Assembly: GCA_963769255.1 (NCBI GenBank)
Contig: CAVYKV010000003.1
Span: 186,001 to 250,000, forward strand
Direction of reading: 5' to 3'
Source: JAKACA01 sp963769255
Lineage (GTDB): Bacteria > Actinomycetota > Acidimicrobiia > Acidimicrobiales > Bog-793
DNA length: 64,000 bases
A program made the position numbers and the translations under genes. Under the pieces are notes generated by a model that ran no database searches, had not been told where the DNA came from, and was given only the letters and a program-made list of their open reading frames with translations. This document shows positions 8,866-17,101 of this stretch, piece by piece. Within the stretch, counting starts at the first letter, position 1, and each line of letters opens with the position of its first letter.

Positions 8866-9525
8866 ATGGCTCCCCGTGGACGTCCCGCCTCCCAGGTGCT
8901 CGTCTGTGCGCTCCCGCCGGAGGCGATCGCCGTCCGGATGGGCCTCGGTCGCCGCCCGGTCGCTTGCCTGCGCCTCAGCGGGATAGGGCCGGCACGGGCG
9001 CGCAAGGCGGCGGCCCGCCTCGCCTCCGTCCTCCCTGACGGCGTCCCCGTTGTGGTGCTCGGAGTGGGGGGAGCTCTCGTGCGCGGCTACCTGGCGGGCG
9101 ATCTCGTCGTGGCGAGCGCCCTCGGGACGGCAGATGCCCCCGGCGGGGGCGAGCTCGTGGTACAGCACCCGCCCCGGGGGCTGGACGACACCTCCGACCG
9201 GCTCGGACAGCGGCTGTGCGAGGTGCTCTCGAAGACCTTCCCGTCGACGACGAGGGCGCCCTTGCTCTCGGCCGGGCGCACCGCCCGCGGGAGTGAACGG
9301 GAGGCGCTCGGCGCATCGGGGGCCGTCATCTGCGACACGGAGTCGGCGTGGCTCGCCCGGCTCGCCGAACGACGCCCCTTCGCCGTCGTGCGGGCGATCG
9401 TCGACACGCCCGAGCGGGAGCTCGTAAGCCTGCAGACCGTCACCGGGGGGATCATCGGCCTGCGGAAGCTGGCGCAGATCGCCGCCACCGTCTCGGATCT
9501 GCTGGCGGCAGAGTTCGCGCCCTGA
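8866..9525 (+). CDS. Nucleoside phosphorylase-like protein (HpnG-like)
   Basis: A 219-residue protein of the PNP/UDP phosphorylase superfamily. VVVLGVGGALVRGYLAGDLVVAS matches the glycine-rich strand of the family, and ICDTESAWLA near residue 150 matches the conserved acidic/ESA site. Such proteins sit with hopanoid or isoprenoid genes in actinobacteria, but none is seen nearby. The ATG at 8866 was preferred to an in-frame GTG 39 nt upstream, which would crowd the divergent gene's control region. Confidence 0.65.
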   Translation: MAPRGRPASQVLVCALPPEAIAVRMGLGRRPVACLRLSGIGPARARKAAARLASVLPDGVPVVVLGVGGALVRGYLAGDLVVASALGTADAPGGGELVVQHPPRGLDDTSDRLGQRLCEVLSKTFPSTTRAPLLSAGRTARGSEREALGASGAVICDTESAWLARLAERRPFAVVRAIVDTPERELVSLQTVTGGIIGLRKLAQIAATVSDLLAAEFAP

Positions 9526-9597
9526 GCCCACGCTCGGCCCGCTCGAGGACGGCCTTCGGCACCGGGAGCCTGGCGACCGGGCGTAGGGTCGCAGGTC

Positions 9598-10089
9598 GTG
9601 GAGCCGCCTTCCGCCCCCGGGCGATCAGCTGACGCCTGGCTGTCCCCGTCCCGGCGCCTTCTCGTGATGCGGCGCGTCGAGGTGGCGGTGCTCTTCGTCG
9701 TCGCCGTCGCCGTGTCGATTGTCCCCGTGACCTCGGCCGGCGGCTTCGTGCCCGTCGCCGTTTACGCACCGCTCGCCGTGGTGGCCGTCCTTGCCGAGGT
9801 GTTCATGGGCCGGCGCTACCGGTCCTGGGGGTACTGCGAGCGGTCCCGCGACCTGCTCGTCCGCCGCGGGGTCCTCATCCGGCGTCTCACCGTCGTTCCC
9901 TACGGGCGCATGCAACTCGTCGACGTCACCGCCGGTGCGGTGGAGCGCATCTTCGGGCTCGCCACCATCAAGCTGCACACGGCCGCATCCACGACGGATG
10001 CCCGCATCCCGGGCCTCGGTCCGGACGAGGCCACGCGGCTGCGGGACCAGCTGGCGGCGCTCGGAGAAGCCCAGGCAGCGGGGGTCTGA
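9598..10089 (+). CDS. Bacterial PH-domain membrane protein (YdbS-like)
   Basis: A 163-residue protein with two hydrophobic segments (about residues 27-60) and one bPH2 domain containing the typical LTVVPYGRMQLVDVTAGAVERIFGLA core. YdbS and YdbT are membrane proteins encoded side by side in Bacillus; the same order is seen here with the next gene. The start is GTG. Confidence 0.85.
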   Translation: MEPPSAPGRSADAWLSPSRRLLVMRRVEVAVLFVVAVAVSIVPVTSAGGFVPVAVYAPLAVVAVLAEVFMGRRYRSWGYCERSRDLLVRRGVLIRRLTVVPYGRMQLVDVTAGAVERIFGLATIKLHTAASTTDARIPGLGPDEATRLRDQLAALGEAQAAGV

Positions 10090-10090
10090 C

Positions 10091-11578
10091 CTGCAGCCCG
10101 GTGCCCTTCCGACGACGCCGCAGCGGCTCAGCCCCTTGTCGCCCTTCGTCCGCATCGGGCGGGCCTTTCTCGGGCTCGTTGCCCTCTTGGCGGCCCAGCA
10201 GGTCTCGGCGAGCAAGCACGGCGGCCGCGGCGAGAGTGACCTCATCGACCTGGCCATCGTCGGTGTCGTCCTCGTCCTCGCCGTCGTCTCCTGGTACGTC
10301 ACGACGTGGCGGATCGACGGCGATGCCCTGCAAGTGGCCAGCGGGCTCATCCGGCGCAACACGGTTCGCTTGCCGCTCGCCCGCGTACAGGCGGTCGATC
10401 TCGTCGAGCCGTTCATCGCCCGAGTCTTCGGTCTCGCCGAGGTCCGGGTGCGCACGGCCGGCGGGTCCGGAGGGGATGCCCGTCTCCAATATCTGAAGCT
10501 GGAAGATGCCCATTGGGTGCGTGGCAGCCTGCTCGCTCTGGCCCATGGTCTCCCCCACAGCACACCCCCGCCGCCCGAGCGCTTCCTCTACCGGGTGTCG
10601 AACGGCCGCCTCGTCGCCTCGATGGCCCTGCGGGGCGCCGCTTTCGCCTCCGTGCTGCCCGTGGCGCTGGTGATCTCCCTCCTGGCGGCCGGCGTCGTGA
10701 GTGCTGCCGCCATCGGAGTGGCCGGCGGGACACTGCTCCTCGACCTCCTGGCCGTCATGTCGCGGATGGTGAGGCGGGTGGCGGAGGAGTGGGGTTTCGA
10801 GGTGGCGGAAGCACCCGACGGGCTACGTATCCGCGGCGGCTTCGCCTCCCGGGTGGCCGAGACCATCCCCTACGGACGAGTACAGGCCGTGCGCATGGTG
10901 GAGCCGCTGCTCTGGCGGCCCTTCGGCTGGTGCCGCCTCGAGTTGCACATCGCCGGCTCGGTCCGGCACGGTCGCGATCAGCCCCGCACCGCCATCCGGC
11001 GGGCACTCGTTCCCGTCGGCACGGCGGTGGAGGCCCAGTGGCTGCTCGGCCGGATCGTGGCCGATCACCAGGTGGCCACGACCCCTCCGCCCCGGCGGGC
11101 GATGGTGCGGGCGCCCTTCAGCTACCACTTCTTGTCGGCCGGCCGAAACGCTTCCTGCGCCGTCTCGACGAGTGGGAGGGTGTGCCGGTTGACGGAATGG
11201 GTGCCCCTCGGCAAGGTCCAGAGCATCCGCTCTGTGCAAGGGCCGTTCGAACGGTCACTGGATCTGGCCTCGGTGCATCTCGACGTCGCCGGCCGCCGGA
11301 CGAGCGTGCGTTACTGGCACCGTTCGGCGGCCGAGATGGACGGCCTCATGGCCGTGCTGCCGGCCGAGTGCGAGGCGGCCCGCGATCGAGACGCGACTGG
11401 GCGGCCGTCTCCGCCGCCCGCGCACGCAGCCCCGGCGCCGCCGTTTCCCGTCGTCCCGCCGCGGGTCGGTTCACCGTCAGCGGCTCAACCGCCGCCGCCG
11501 GGCCCACCACCGCCTGCTCTTCCGCCGTCGTCGGCCATGCCGGCGGGCCCGATCTGGTGGCGCCTGCGCAGCACGTAG
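10091..11578 (+). CDS. Bacterial PH-domain membrane protein with three bPH2 repeats (YdbT-like)
   Basis: A protein of about 495 residues with three bPH2 repeats. Their cores are LPLARVQAVDLVEPFIARVFGLA, IPYGRVQAVRMVEPLLWRPFGWC and VPLGKVQSIRSVQGPFERSLDLA, separated by hydrophobic pairs, plus a Pro/Ala-rich tail of about 55 residues. It follows the YdbS-like gene directly. The start is uncertain: no ATG or GTG lies in frame before the conserved SPLSPFVRIGRA opening. I used a CTG one base after the previous stop; a TTG at 10136 is the other choice and would trim that opening. Confidence 0.75.
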   Translation: MQPGALPTTPQRLSPLSPFVRIGRAFLGLVALLAAQQVSASKHGGRGESDLIDLAIVGVVLVLAVVSWYVTTWRIDGDALQVASGLIRRNTVRLPLARVQAVDLVEPFIARVFGLAEVRVRTAGGSGGDARLQYLKLEDAHWVRGSLLALAHGLPHSTPPPPERFLYRVSNGRLVASMALRGAAFASVLPVALVISLLAAGVVSAAAIGVAGGTLLLDLLAVMSRMVRRVAEEWGFEVAEAPDGLRIRGGFASRVAETIPYGRVQAVRMVEPLLWRPFGWCRLELHIAGSVRHGRDQPRTAIRRALVPVGTAVEAQWLLGRIVADHQVATTPPPRRAMVRAPFSYHFLSAGRNASCAVSTSGRVCRLTEWVPLGKVQSIRSVQGPFERSLDLASVHLDVAGRRTSVRYWHRSAAEMDGLMAVLPAECEAARDRDATGRPSPPPAHAAPAPPFPVVPPRVGSPSAAQPPPPGPPPPALPPSSAMPAGPIWWRLRST

Positions 11579-11625
11579 GCTCGGGTGGTGCCGCCCGGCG
11601 GGTCGCCGCGGCGAGTTCGGTGAAG

Positions 11626-11698
11626 GGGGCTGTAGCTCAGTTGGTAGAGCACCGGCTTTGCAAGCCGGGTGTCGCCGGTTCGAGTCCGGTCAGCTCCA
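11626..11698 (+). tRNA. tRNA-Ala (anticodon TGC)
   Basis: A complete 73-nt cloverleaf: acceptor GGGGCTG pairs with CAGCTCC and contains the G3-U70 pair that identifies tRNA-Ala; D arm GCTC/GAGC; anticodon stem CCGGC/GCCGG with loop TTTGCAA (anticodon TGC); T arm GCCGG-TTCGAGT-CCGGT. Encoded CCA follows at 11699-11701. The 3' end is the attachment site of the island that begins here, so the tRNA's 3' half has been restored by the integrated DNA. Confidence 0.97.
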
Positions 11699-13217
11699 CC
11701 ACATCGTCGTATTCGAACTTCGGCACAGAGAAGAGAAGATCGAACGGCTCCTTGTAGGCCGCTTCGACGATGTGGCCGCCACGGACGCGCACGTCTTCGA
11801 GTACGGCCGCGTTGAACAGCCTCCTCGTCCGATCGCTTCCCCGCCGGTAGGCGGTGGCACAGCGAGTCGAGAAACGCAGCGCGAGGTCCATCACCTCTTG
11901 CCAGTCGTCGAGGCTCGCGTCGAGGGTCGCTTGGCGGGACTCGACGGCTCGTAGCTCGGCGCCGATGCGCTCTTGTTCATGTCGGAGCATCGCCACGTCG
12001 ATGGCGTTGGCGTAATAGGCCTCCATGAGTTTGAAGCGCTCGGCCTCGGCGTGCTCGTGGCGCTGCGCGAGCAGCTCGCGCTCGGCGGTGGTGTCCTCGT
12101 GACGGGTCGCCACTTCAGTGACGATCGCCTGGCGCAGACCCTCGGCCCAGTCGGCTGGCACCTCGATGCGGCTGTAGAGGTTCTCGACCTCGGCTTCGAG
12201 CTGGTCGGCGGCGACGTAGCGCTCCTGACACCCGGTGCCGTTGCGGCGGTCCTTCTGACCCAGGCAGTAGAAGTAGGTGTAGGTGCCCTTCGAGCGCTGG
12301 ATGGAGAGTCGCCTCCCGCACACCCCGCAGACGAGCACGCCCTCGTGGTAGTGGTGGTGCCGGCGCTCGCGGGTGCCGCGCATGGCCCGGGCGGCCAGCA
12401 ACTCTTGGACCTTGTCGAAGGTGGCGCGTTCGACGAGCGGCTCGTGGCCGCCCTCGTACTCGATCCCGTCCCATTCCACGATCCCGACGTAGGCCCGATG
12501 CGCGAGGAGCCGGGCCAGCCCCGAGACGGTGACCGCCTTGGCCGCGTAGTGGCCGCTGCGGCCCCGATTGCGAAGGCCGCGGTCGGCCATCTCGTGGGCC
12601 AGTCGCTCGACGGTCCACTCGCCGGTGGCGTACAGCTCGAAGGCGGCCTTGACGAGCGGGGCGCGTTCGGGGTCGGCGACGATGTGGGCCACCTGGCGGC
12701 CACCGATCGGTTCGCGGACATTGAGGTAGCCGAGGGGTGCCTTGTGGGGGTAGCCGCCGAACTTGGCTTTCTGGCCCATGCCCTTGCGAACCTCGCTCGC
12801 CAGGTTGGCCGAGTAGAACTCAGCCATCAGCGCGTGGATGCCTTCGACCAGGCGCCCCGACGCGGTCTCATCCAGGCTCTCGGTCACCGAGACGAGGGTG
12901 ACCCCGCGGCGGCGCAGCAGGGCGCGGATGGCGATGTGGTCCTCCATGTTGCGGGCCAGCCGATCGACTTTGTGGACGATGACAGCCTCGATGTCGCTCT
13001 CCTCGCCGATTCGAGCCAGCATGGCGCGGAGCTGTGGCCGGTCGGCCGTCCGTGCCGACTCGCCCTTGTCGACGTACTCGTCCACCAGTTCCCAACCCTC
13101 GTCGCGGATGCGGCGCACGCACGCCTCGCGCTGGGCAGCGATGGAGAACCCCTCTTCGGTCAGGTCCTTCTCAGCCTGTTCCTTGGTCGAGACACGTAGG
13201 TAGATCACGCAACGCAT
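11637..13217 (-). CDS. Large serine recombinase 1 (probable island integrase)
   Basis: A 526-residue serine recombinase. The N-terminal resolvase fold has the catalytic serine at position 10 (YLRVSTKEQ) and the expected arginines in VDRLARN. It is followed by a recombinase domain, a zinc beta-ribbon (VLVCGVCGRRL ... FYCLGQ ... GTGCQ) and a C-terminal helical coiled-coil part. The last 20 or so residues (ELTGLEPATPGLQSRC) are the antisense of the tRNA, so the natural C-terminus in the excised circle would differ. A Shine-Dalgarno GGAGG lies just before the ATG. Its start is overlapped by the linker ORF, and upstream of that is a Replic_Relax-like gene. Confidence 0.92.
   Translation of the reverse strand: MRCVIYLRVSTKEQAEKDLTEEGFSIAAQREACVRRIRDEGWELVDEYVDKGESARTADRPQLRAMLARIGEESDIEAVIVHKVDRLARNMEDHIAIRALLRRRGVTLVSVTESLDETASGRLVEGIHALMAEFYSANLASEVRKGMGQKAKFGGYPHKAPLGYLNVREPIGGRQVAHIVADPERAPLVKAAFELYATGEWTVERLAHEMADRGLRNRGRSGHYAAKAVTVSGLARLLAHRAYVGIVEWDGIEYEGGHEPLVERATFDKVQELLAARAMRGTRERRHHHYHEGVLVCGVCGRRLSIQRSKGTYTYFYCLGQKDRRNGTGCQERYVAADQLEAEVENLYSRIEVPADWAEGLRQAIVTEVATRHEDTTAERELLAQRHEHAEAERFKLMEAYYANAIDVAMLRHEQERIGAELRAVESRQATLDASLDDWQEVMDLALRFSTRCATAYRRGSDRTRRLFNAAVLEDVRVRGGHIVEAAYKEPFDLLFSVPKFEYDDVVELTGLEPATPGLQSRCSTN
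11657..11699 (+). repeat. Left attachment-site repeat (43 bp) of the tRNA-Ala island
   Basis: The stretch from the anticodon loop (TTTGCAAGCC...) to the first C of CCA (...CAGCTCCAC) recurs without mismatch at 43472-43514. The left copy completes the tRNA; the right copy lacks the tRNA's 5' half. This is the arrangement left by site-specific integration into a tRNA 3' end. Confidence 0.93.
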
Positions 13218-13618
13218 CGGCCACCTCCTTTGCCAATCGGTCCATCAGACCTCCACGGTTCGCCCAGAGCAAGGCCGTCGGCGTGAACTTCGCGGGCCAG
13301 GGCGACGAGTGCCCGGGCCAACGGCCGCAGTGCCTCGGCCGAGGGGGCCGAGCCGCCGATTCGGTTCCCATCTCGCGGATGGCGGGGGACCAGGTCAGCC
13401 GGGTCCCCCGCATGTGGGGGACGGGCCGGCCGGGCGACGTCCTCGCCTCGCGGATGGCGGGGGTCATGCGGGGGACCCCACTCGGGGTCGGGAGTTGTCC
13501 CACGTCTTCCGGTCCCCCGACCTCGCGGATGGTGGAGGCGTTGTGCAGGTGCGGCGTTCCGGGTGTCTCCGGCACCAGTCGCCCGGTTCTCGGCGTGTTG
13601 GCTGGGCGCATTGTTCAC
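13205..13618 (-). CDS. Linker ORF between Replic_Relax gene and recombinase 1
   Basis: An open frame of 137 residues. It starts with a GTG that overlaps the stop of the Replic_Relax gene (GTGA) and ends 13 nt inside the recombinase start. Only its C-terminal part looks protein-like: ALRPLARALVALAREVHA matches ALRPLARALVCLAAEVCA in the linker of the duplicated modules. Its 5' half has coding-like composition in another frame, where IRE motifs recur (STIREV, PAIREA, PAIREM), so the real product may need a -1 frame change near 13345. The function is unknown. Confidence 0.45.
   Translation of the reverse strand: MNNAPSQHAENRATGAGDTRNAAPAQRLHHPRGRGTGRRGTTPDPEWGPPHDPRHPRGEDVARPARPPHAGDPADLVPRHPRDGNRIGGSAPSAEALRPLARALVALAREVHADGLALGEPWRSDGPIGKGGGRCVA
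13372..13538. repeat. Three 17-bp repeats at exact 75-bp spacing
   Basis: CTCGCGGATGGCGGGGG occurs at 13372 and 13447, and a version with two changes (GGTGGAGG at its end) at 13522; the period is exactly 75 bp. On the minus strand each encodes a PAIRE-type motif in the IRE frame of the linker region. Related copies (CTTGCGGATGGTG, CTTGCGGATGCTG) lie 33 bp apart in the duplicated modules, at 22338 and 22371. They may be protein repeats or DNA-binding sites. Confidence 0.7.
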
Positions 13619-15519
13619 AGGCGCCCGCTTTCGATGCGACCAAGCCGCTCGGCCACGTGTGCCAGCGAGTCCCCGAGCTCGGCCGGAAGCTCCGGAGATT
13701 GCTGTGCGGGGACGAGCTCCCCTTCGCAGATCGGACAGCGAGCCTGCCCGCCGTAGCGGCGTTGTTCGGGATCGTCGTGGCGGACGACGGCGCAGTCGAC
13801 GCAGACCAACAGGTGCTGGTCGTCGTAGTCCGACTCCAGCGCGGCCCGCGAGGTGGCGAGGCGCCGATGCAGCGGTAGGGCTCGGAGCGCGTTAGCGACC
13901 GTCGCGTCGCGTCGAGTCTCGTAGTCGAGCGCCGCCTCAGCTGCCGCCGAGTGGGCGTCGGGTCCGGCTTCACGCTCGAGGCGCCAGGCGCGCACGAGCG
14001 TGCCGGCTGCGAGGTCGGCGGCCGGTCGGCGCAGGCGTAGGTCGTTGGCGCTCTCGGCGGCCCGGTCGAGCAATCTGATCGCCTGTACGGCCCACATGTT
14101 CTGGTACAGAGTGCGCCATCCCGACACCACCTGCGCAGGCGGGGGCGGCCAGCCGGAGCGTCCGTCGCCCTCGACCCACCAGACATGCGTGGTCGTCACC
14201 AGGTCGAGGTGCTGCGCGGCCCACTCCTCCTTGACCGAGGGGTTGTAGGGCAGCACCTGGTCGAAGAGGACTCGCACCGCGGCTGCGCCCTCGTCGTCGT
14301 CCATGGCGTCGGCCAGCCGGTCAGATTCCGAGGCCAGGGGGTGAATGGCCTGGAGCCGCCGGTATTGCTCGTCGGCGGCGCGTTGCGCCCGCACGGTGGC
14401 CACCAGGCGGCGGTACCTTCGCACGTCGGCCGAGAGCAGCGAAGAGAGCATGCATGGTGCGTCTGCCGCCGAGGTACGCCACACGGGCGCGGAGAGCGCC
14501 TCTTCGGGCGTCGACACGCAGGCGCAGGCGGCCACCACCGGCGCCCAGGCGGTGGGGTCCTCGTCGCCGAAGTAGCTCGGGCGCGGCCGGGCGCGCTCGG
14601 CGTTGGCAAGGAACCGGGTGACCCGGGCGTCTGACGTCGTGAGCACCAGCAGGGCGGGGCAGCCCGGGTGCCGGTTCCACCAGGCCCGGTCAGACGCGTA
14701 GTCCCGGTGGCGGGCCACCTTGGCGGCCAGGCGCCGCTGGTCCATGGTGGCGAAGTCGATCTCGACGAACGCCCCAGCCCGGCCTGGCTCGCCTTCGACC
14801 TCGAGGGTGACCTCGAAGTGGGCGTCGGGCCGGAGGTGCTTGGGCCGGCTGAGTGAGGGGGACCACTCCTCCCAGGCGGTCTCGTCCCGATGCCACGAGC
14901 AGTCGGCCAGGCCGAGGTGCGGTCCCACGTCGACCAGGGCCACATAGACGCCGGCGATGGCGGCGCTGTGGCGCAGGAACAGCGGGTTCGGGGTCGCCTT
15001 GCCCGGCGCCGGTGAGGTGCCCTCGACCAGCTGGGCGCCGCTCCGGGTCAGCCACCAGAAGAACGGCGCCGAGCCCGACGCGGCGTAGGGGCGGGTGCGC
15101 TCCACCACGCCGGCACCTCGGAGGCGGCTCAGCCGGTAGTCGACGGTGCGCTCCGGGCGTCGGACCAGCGTGATCAGCTGCGGGGTGGTCAGTACCCGGT
15201 GGGTCTGGAGCAGCGCCAGCAGCACGTGGTCGAGCGAGGTCAGACGATCAGCGACCGACCGTGCACTCCGACGGCCCCCGGCCGCCCCCGCCGCCCAGGC
15301 GGGATGACCAGAGGCAACTGCAGAATCATCCCTACAGTCGCCGACAGCGGGGGACCATGGATCTGCGCCCTGACCGGCACCTTCGCGAGATCCGACCTCG
15401 CGGTTCGAAGAGGGACCGATCCGCGAGCTGCCCGGATGCTGATCGGGTCCGAAGGTCGAGCGCGACGAGAGGGCCGGCGACCGGCCGGAACGGGATTCGG
15501 TGAAGGGGTAGTCGGACAT
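13615..15519 (-). CDS. Replication-relaxation (Replic_Relax-like) protein with C-terminal zinc ribbon
   Basis: About 634 residues. After a disordered N-terminus of about 90 residues comes a winged-helix-like segment, LTSLDHVLLALLQTHRVLTTPQLITLVRRPERTVDYRLSRLR, typical of the Replic_Relax family, then an alpha/beta domain. The last 110 residues hold two Cys pairs (LLVCVDCA and ARCPICEG) suggesting a zinc ribbon. The family is found on plasmids and integrative elements of actinobacteria and is linked by name to plasmid replication; a direct activity is not established. The ATG at 15519 was chosen over a GTG at 15531. It is translationally linked to the linker ORF and recombinase. Confidence 0.8.
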   Translation of the reverse strand: MSDYPFTESRSGRSPALSSRSTFGPDQHPGSSRIGPSSNREVGSREGAGQGADPWSPAVGDCRDDSAVASGHPAWAAGAAGGRRSARSVADRLTSLDHVLLALLQTHRVLTTPQLITLVRRPERTVDYRLSRLRGAGVVERTRPYAASGSAPFFWWLTRSGAQLVEGTSPAPGKATPNPLFLRHSAAIAGVYVALVDVGPHLGLADCSWHRDETAWEEWSPSLSRPKHLRPDAHFEVTLEVEGEPGRAGAFVEIDFATMDQRRLAAKVARHRDYASDRAWWNRHPGCPALLVLTTSDARVTRFLANAERARPRPSYFGDEDPTAWAPVVAACACVSTPEEALSAPVWRTSAADAPCMLSSLLSADVRRYRRLVATVRAQRAADEQYRRLQAIHPLASESDRLADAMDDDEGAAAVRVLFDQVLPYNPSVKEEWAAQHLDLVTTTHVWWVEGDGRSGWPPPPAQVVSGWRTLYQNMWAVQAIRLLDRAAESANDLRLRRPAADLAAGTLVRAWRLEREAGPDAHSAAAEAALDYETRRDATVANALRALPLHRRLATSRAALESDYDDQHLLVCVDCAVVRHDDPEQRRYGGQARCPICEGELVPAQQSPELPAELGDSLAHVAERLGRIESGRL

Positions 15520-15629
15520 GGGCTTGCCCACGACCGGGAAGCGCGCCGCTCAGGACCGAGCCGAGACCTCGATCGCGGCGCGAAGTCAAGGGGTCCTTCC
15601 AGATTTTTTCCAGGAATCTGGTTGGCGTC

Positions 15630-15678
15630 TTGACACCGCCCGCGGTGCTGGTATGATCATGGGCACCACATATGGTGC
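15630..15678 (+). promoter_or_regulatory. Promoter and palindromic operator of the hicA operon
   Basis: A near-consensus promoter: TTGACA (15630-15635), 16-bp spacer, TATGAT (15652-15657). Just downstream is a perfect inverted repeat, GCACCA-CATA-TGGTGC (15663-15678), over the expected transcription start, well placed for repression. The HicB-like protein of this operon has a ribbon-helix-helix segment that could bind it. A second inverted repeat (CCAGATT/AATCTGG) lies just upstream at 15599-15621. Confidence 0.75.
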
Positions 15679-15729
15679 TGCTGTAACGCCAGCGCCTGTT
15701 TAGCATCACATTTAGTGTCAGGAGTCTAT

Positions 15730-16017
15730 ATGAGCTTGAATCCGGCCTATGACCGTGCTGCCGCCAGACGTGCCCTCAGTGACTTCCGAGCGCGGCGGCG
15801 ATCGGCGACCCCAGAGGTGGTGGTCGCACTTTGCAAAGCGTTGGGCTACAAGATCGACACGAAGCGTGGAAAGGGATCCCACGCCGTCGCACTCCGTCAG
15901 GGAGCGCCGACGATCACGATCCCGAAGGTCTTTGGAGTACGGATTGCCACCGGCATCCTTACCACCCTTGAGGAGGTGTTTGAACGAGATGGCGAAATTG
16001 AACAGCGAAACGGTTGA
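15730..16017 (+). CDS. hicA: HicA-like mRNA interferase-fold protein
   Basis: A 95-residue protein whose second half matches HicA toxins: a long lead helix, then KRGKGSHAVALRQGAPTITIP with the conserved glycine-serine-histidine (catalytic His in the family) and a final helix pair TGILTTLEEVF. HicA proteins are double-stranded-RNA-binding-fold RNases that cleave mRNA. At 95 residues it is slightly longer than usual. The ATG at 15730 has a good Shine-Dalgarno (AGGAG, 5 nt upstream). It is the first gene of a three-gene operon; the next start lies 29 nt inside its end. Confidence 0.82.
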   Translation: MSLNPAYDRAAARRALSDFRARRRSATPEVVVALCKALGYKIDTKRGKGSHAVALRQGAPTITIPKVFGVRIATGILTTLEEVFERDGEIEQRNG

Positions 16018-17101
16018 AGATCTGCTGAGCCGACCATGGTCCCGGGAGTTCGTTCCTGATGACGATTTGATCTCAGCTCGGGTCCCAGAGCTCCCGGGGT
16101 GCTTTGCGACCGGGACGACCTGGGAGGAAGCTCACACGAACCTTGAAGAGGCACTTGTTGCCTGGCTGACCGCTGCGGTGGAGCTCGGCAACCACGTACC
16201 TGAGGCGCGGGGCGAAGAGGAGCCCGACGAGTTCTCAGGCCGATTCTCCGTACGCGTGCCCCGCTACATCCACCGTCGGCTAGCAACCCGGGCAGAGGCA
16301 GAGGGCTGCTCTCTTAACCAGCTGGTAGCAACCCTTCTTGCAGAGTCGGTGGAAACGCCGGTTCGCAAGCAGGACACCGATGCCTATGAGGACATCACGG
16401 CCGACGCCGTGTCCGATCGCAGCGACGCTATAGGAGCCCTCAAAGGCATAGGAACGTTCTTGCGCAATCGAGGGGACATCAACCTGGCCTGCCTCGTCTA
16501 CGCATTTGCAGCTGAGCGGGCTGCCGTGGGATCAGGAGGAGCACAAGAGGCCGCAAAGGAGTTCGGCACGGCGGGAGCCCTAGCTCGCAGGGAACGGCGC
16601 ATGCGACTGGCTGAGTCCTTGTGGCGTCAAAGCCTCCGACGCGATTACACGAACATCCGATCGCGGTCGTCACTCGGGCAGTTGCTGCACCACCAGGGCC
16701 GCTATGCGGAGGCGGTCGACTTCCTCGAGCCCGTCGGCGACGTGGATGACTATGCACGACTCTTTCTTGGTTGGTCGAGGCTGCAACTGGGTCTTTCTGA
16801 CAAGAGCAATGAGTTGGTCGATCAGGGGTTGGCCGATCTGACGGCTGCCCTCCGACGGTGGTGCGCCTACGCCCCTCGGGGAGAGCGAGTGTCCTGGTTG
16901 CGGCAACTTCGACGGCTCAACCTCCTCGGACCTCGGTTCCGCGAGGAAGTGGACCAGCTCATACAGTTCGCGAACAGCAACGCCAACTGGCAGAAGATCT
17001 CCGCAGACGAGGTTGAAGACTCGTCCAAACTCGATGAGGATGAGCTGGATCCTGCTATTGACAGCGAGTCCGACGCTGCCAGCACCGGAGGCAGACGGTG
17101 A
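15989..17101 (+). CDS. hicB: HicB-like antitoxin fused to a TPR-like helical domain
   Basis: A 370-residue protein, two to three times the size of a normal HicB. Residues 1-75 form the HicB partial RNase H-like domain (SARVPELPGCFATGTTWEEAHTNL), and residues 85-115 a ribbon-helix-helix segment (FSVRVPRYIHRRLATRAEAEG). From about residue 140 there are TPR-like helical pairs (DAIGALKGIGTFLRNRGDINLACLVYAFA; RRMRLAESLWRQSLRRDY; LGQLLHHQGRYAEAVDFLEPV) and an acidic tail. Its stop overlaps the next start as GTGA. The TPR-like part may contact the nuclease encoded next or sense an infection signal; that is inference. Confidence 0.82.
   Translation: MAKLNSETVEDLLSRPWSREFVPDDDLISARVPELPGCFATGTTWEEAHTNLEEALVAWLTAAVELGNHVPEARGEEEPDEFSGRFSVRVPRYIHRRLATRAEAEGCSLNQLVATLLAESVETPVRKQDTDAYEDITADAVSDRSDAIGALKGIGTFLRNRGDINLACLVYAFAAERAAVGSGGAQEAAKEFGTAGALARRERRMRLAESLWRQSLRRDYTNIRSRSSLGQLLHHQGRYAEAVDFLEPVGDVDDYARLFLGWSRLQLGLSDKSNELVDQGLADLTAALRRWCAYAPRGERVSWLRQLRRLNLLGPRFREEVDQLIQFANSNANWQKISADEVEDSSKLDEDELDPAIDSESDAASTGGRR

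Noticed and set aside
13372..13538. Repeats considered as a CRISPR array
   Set aside because: Only three units, 17 bp long with 58-bp spacers inside likely coding sequence, one unit degenerate, and no cas genes.
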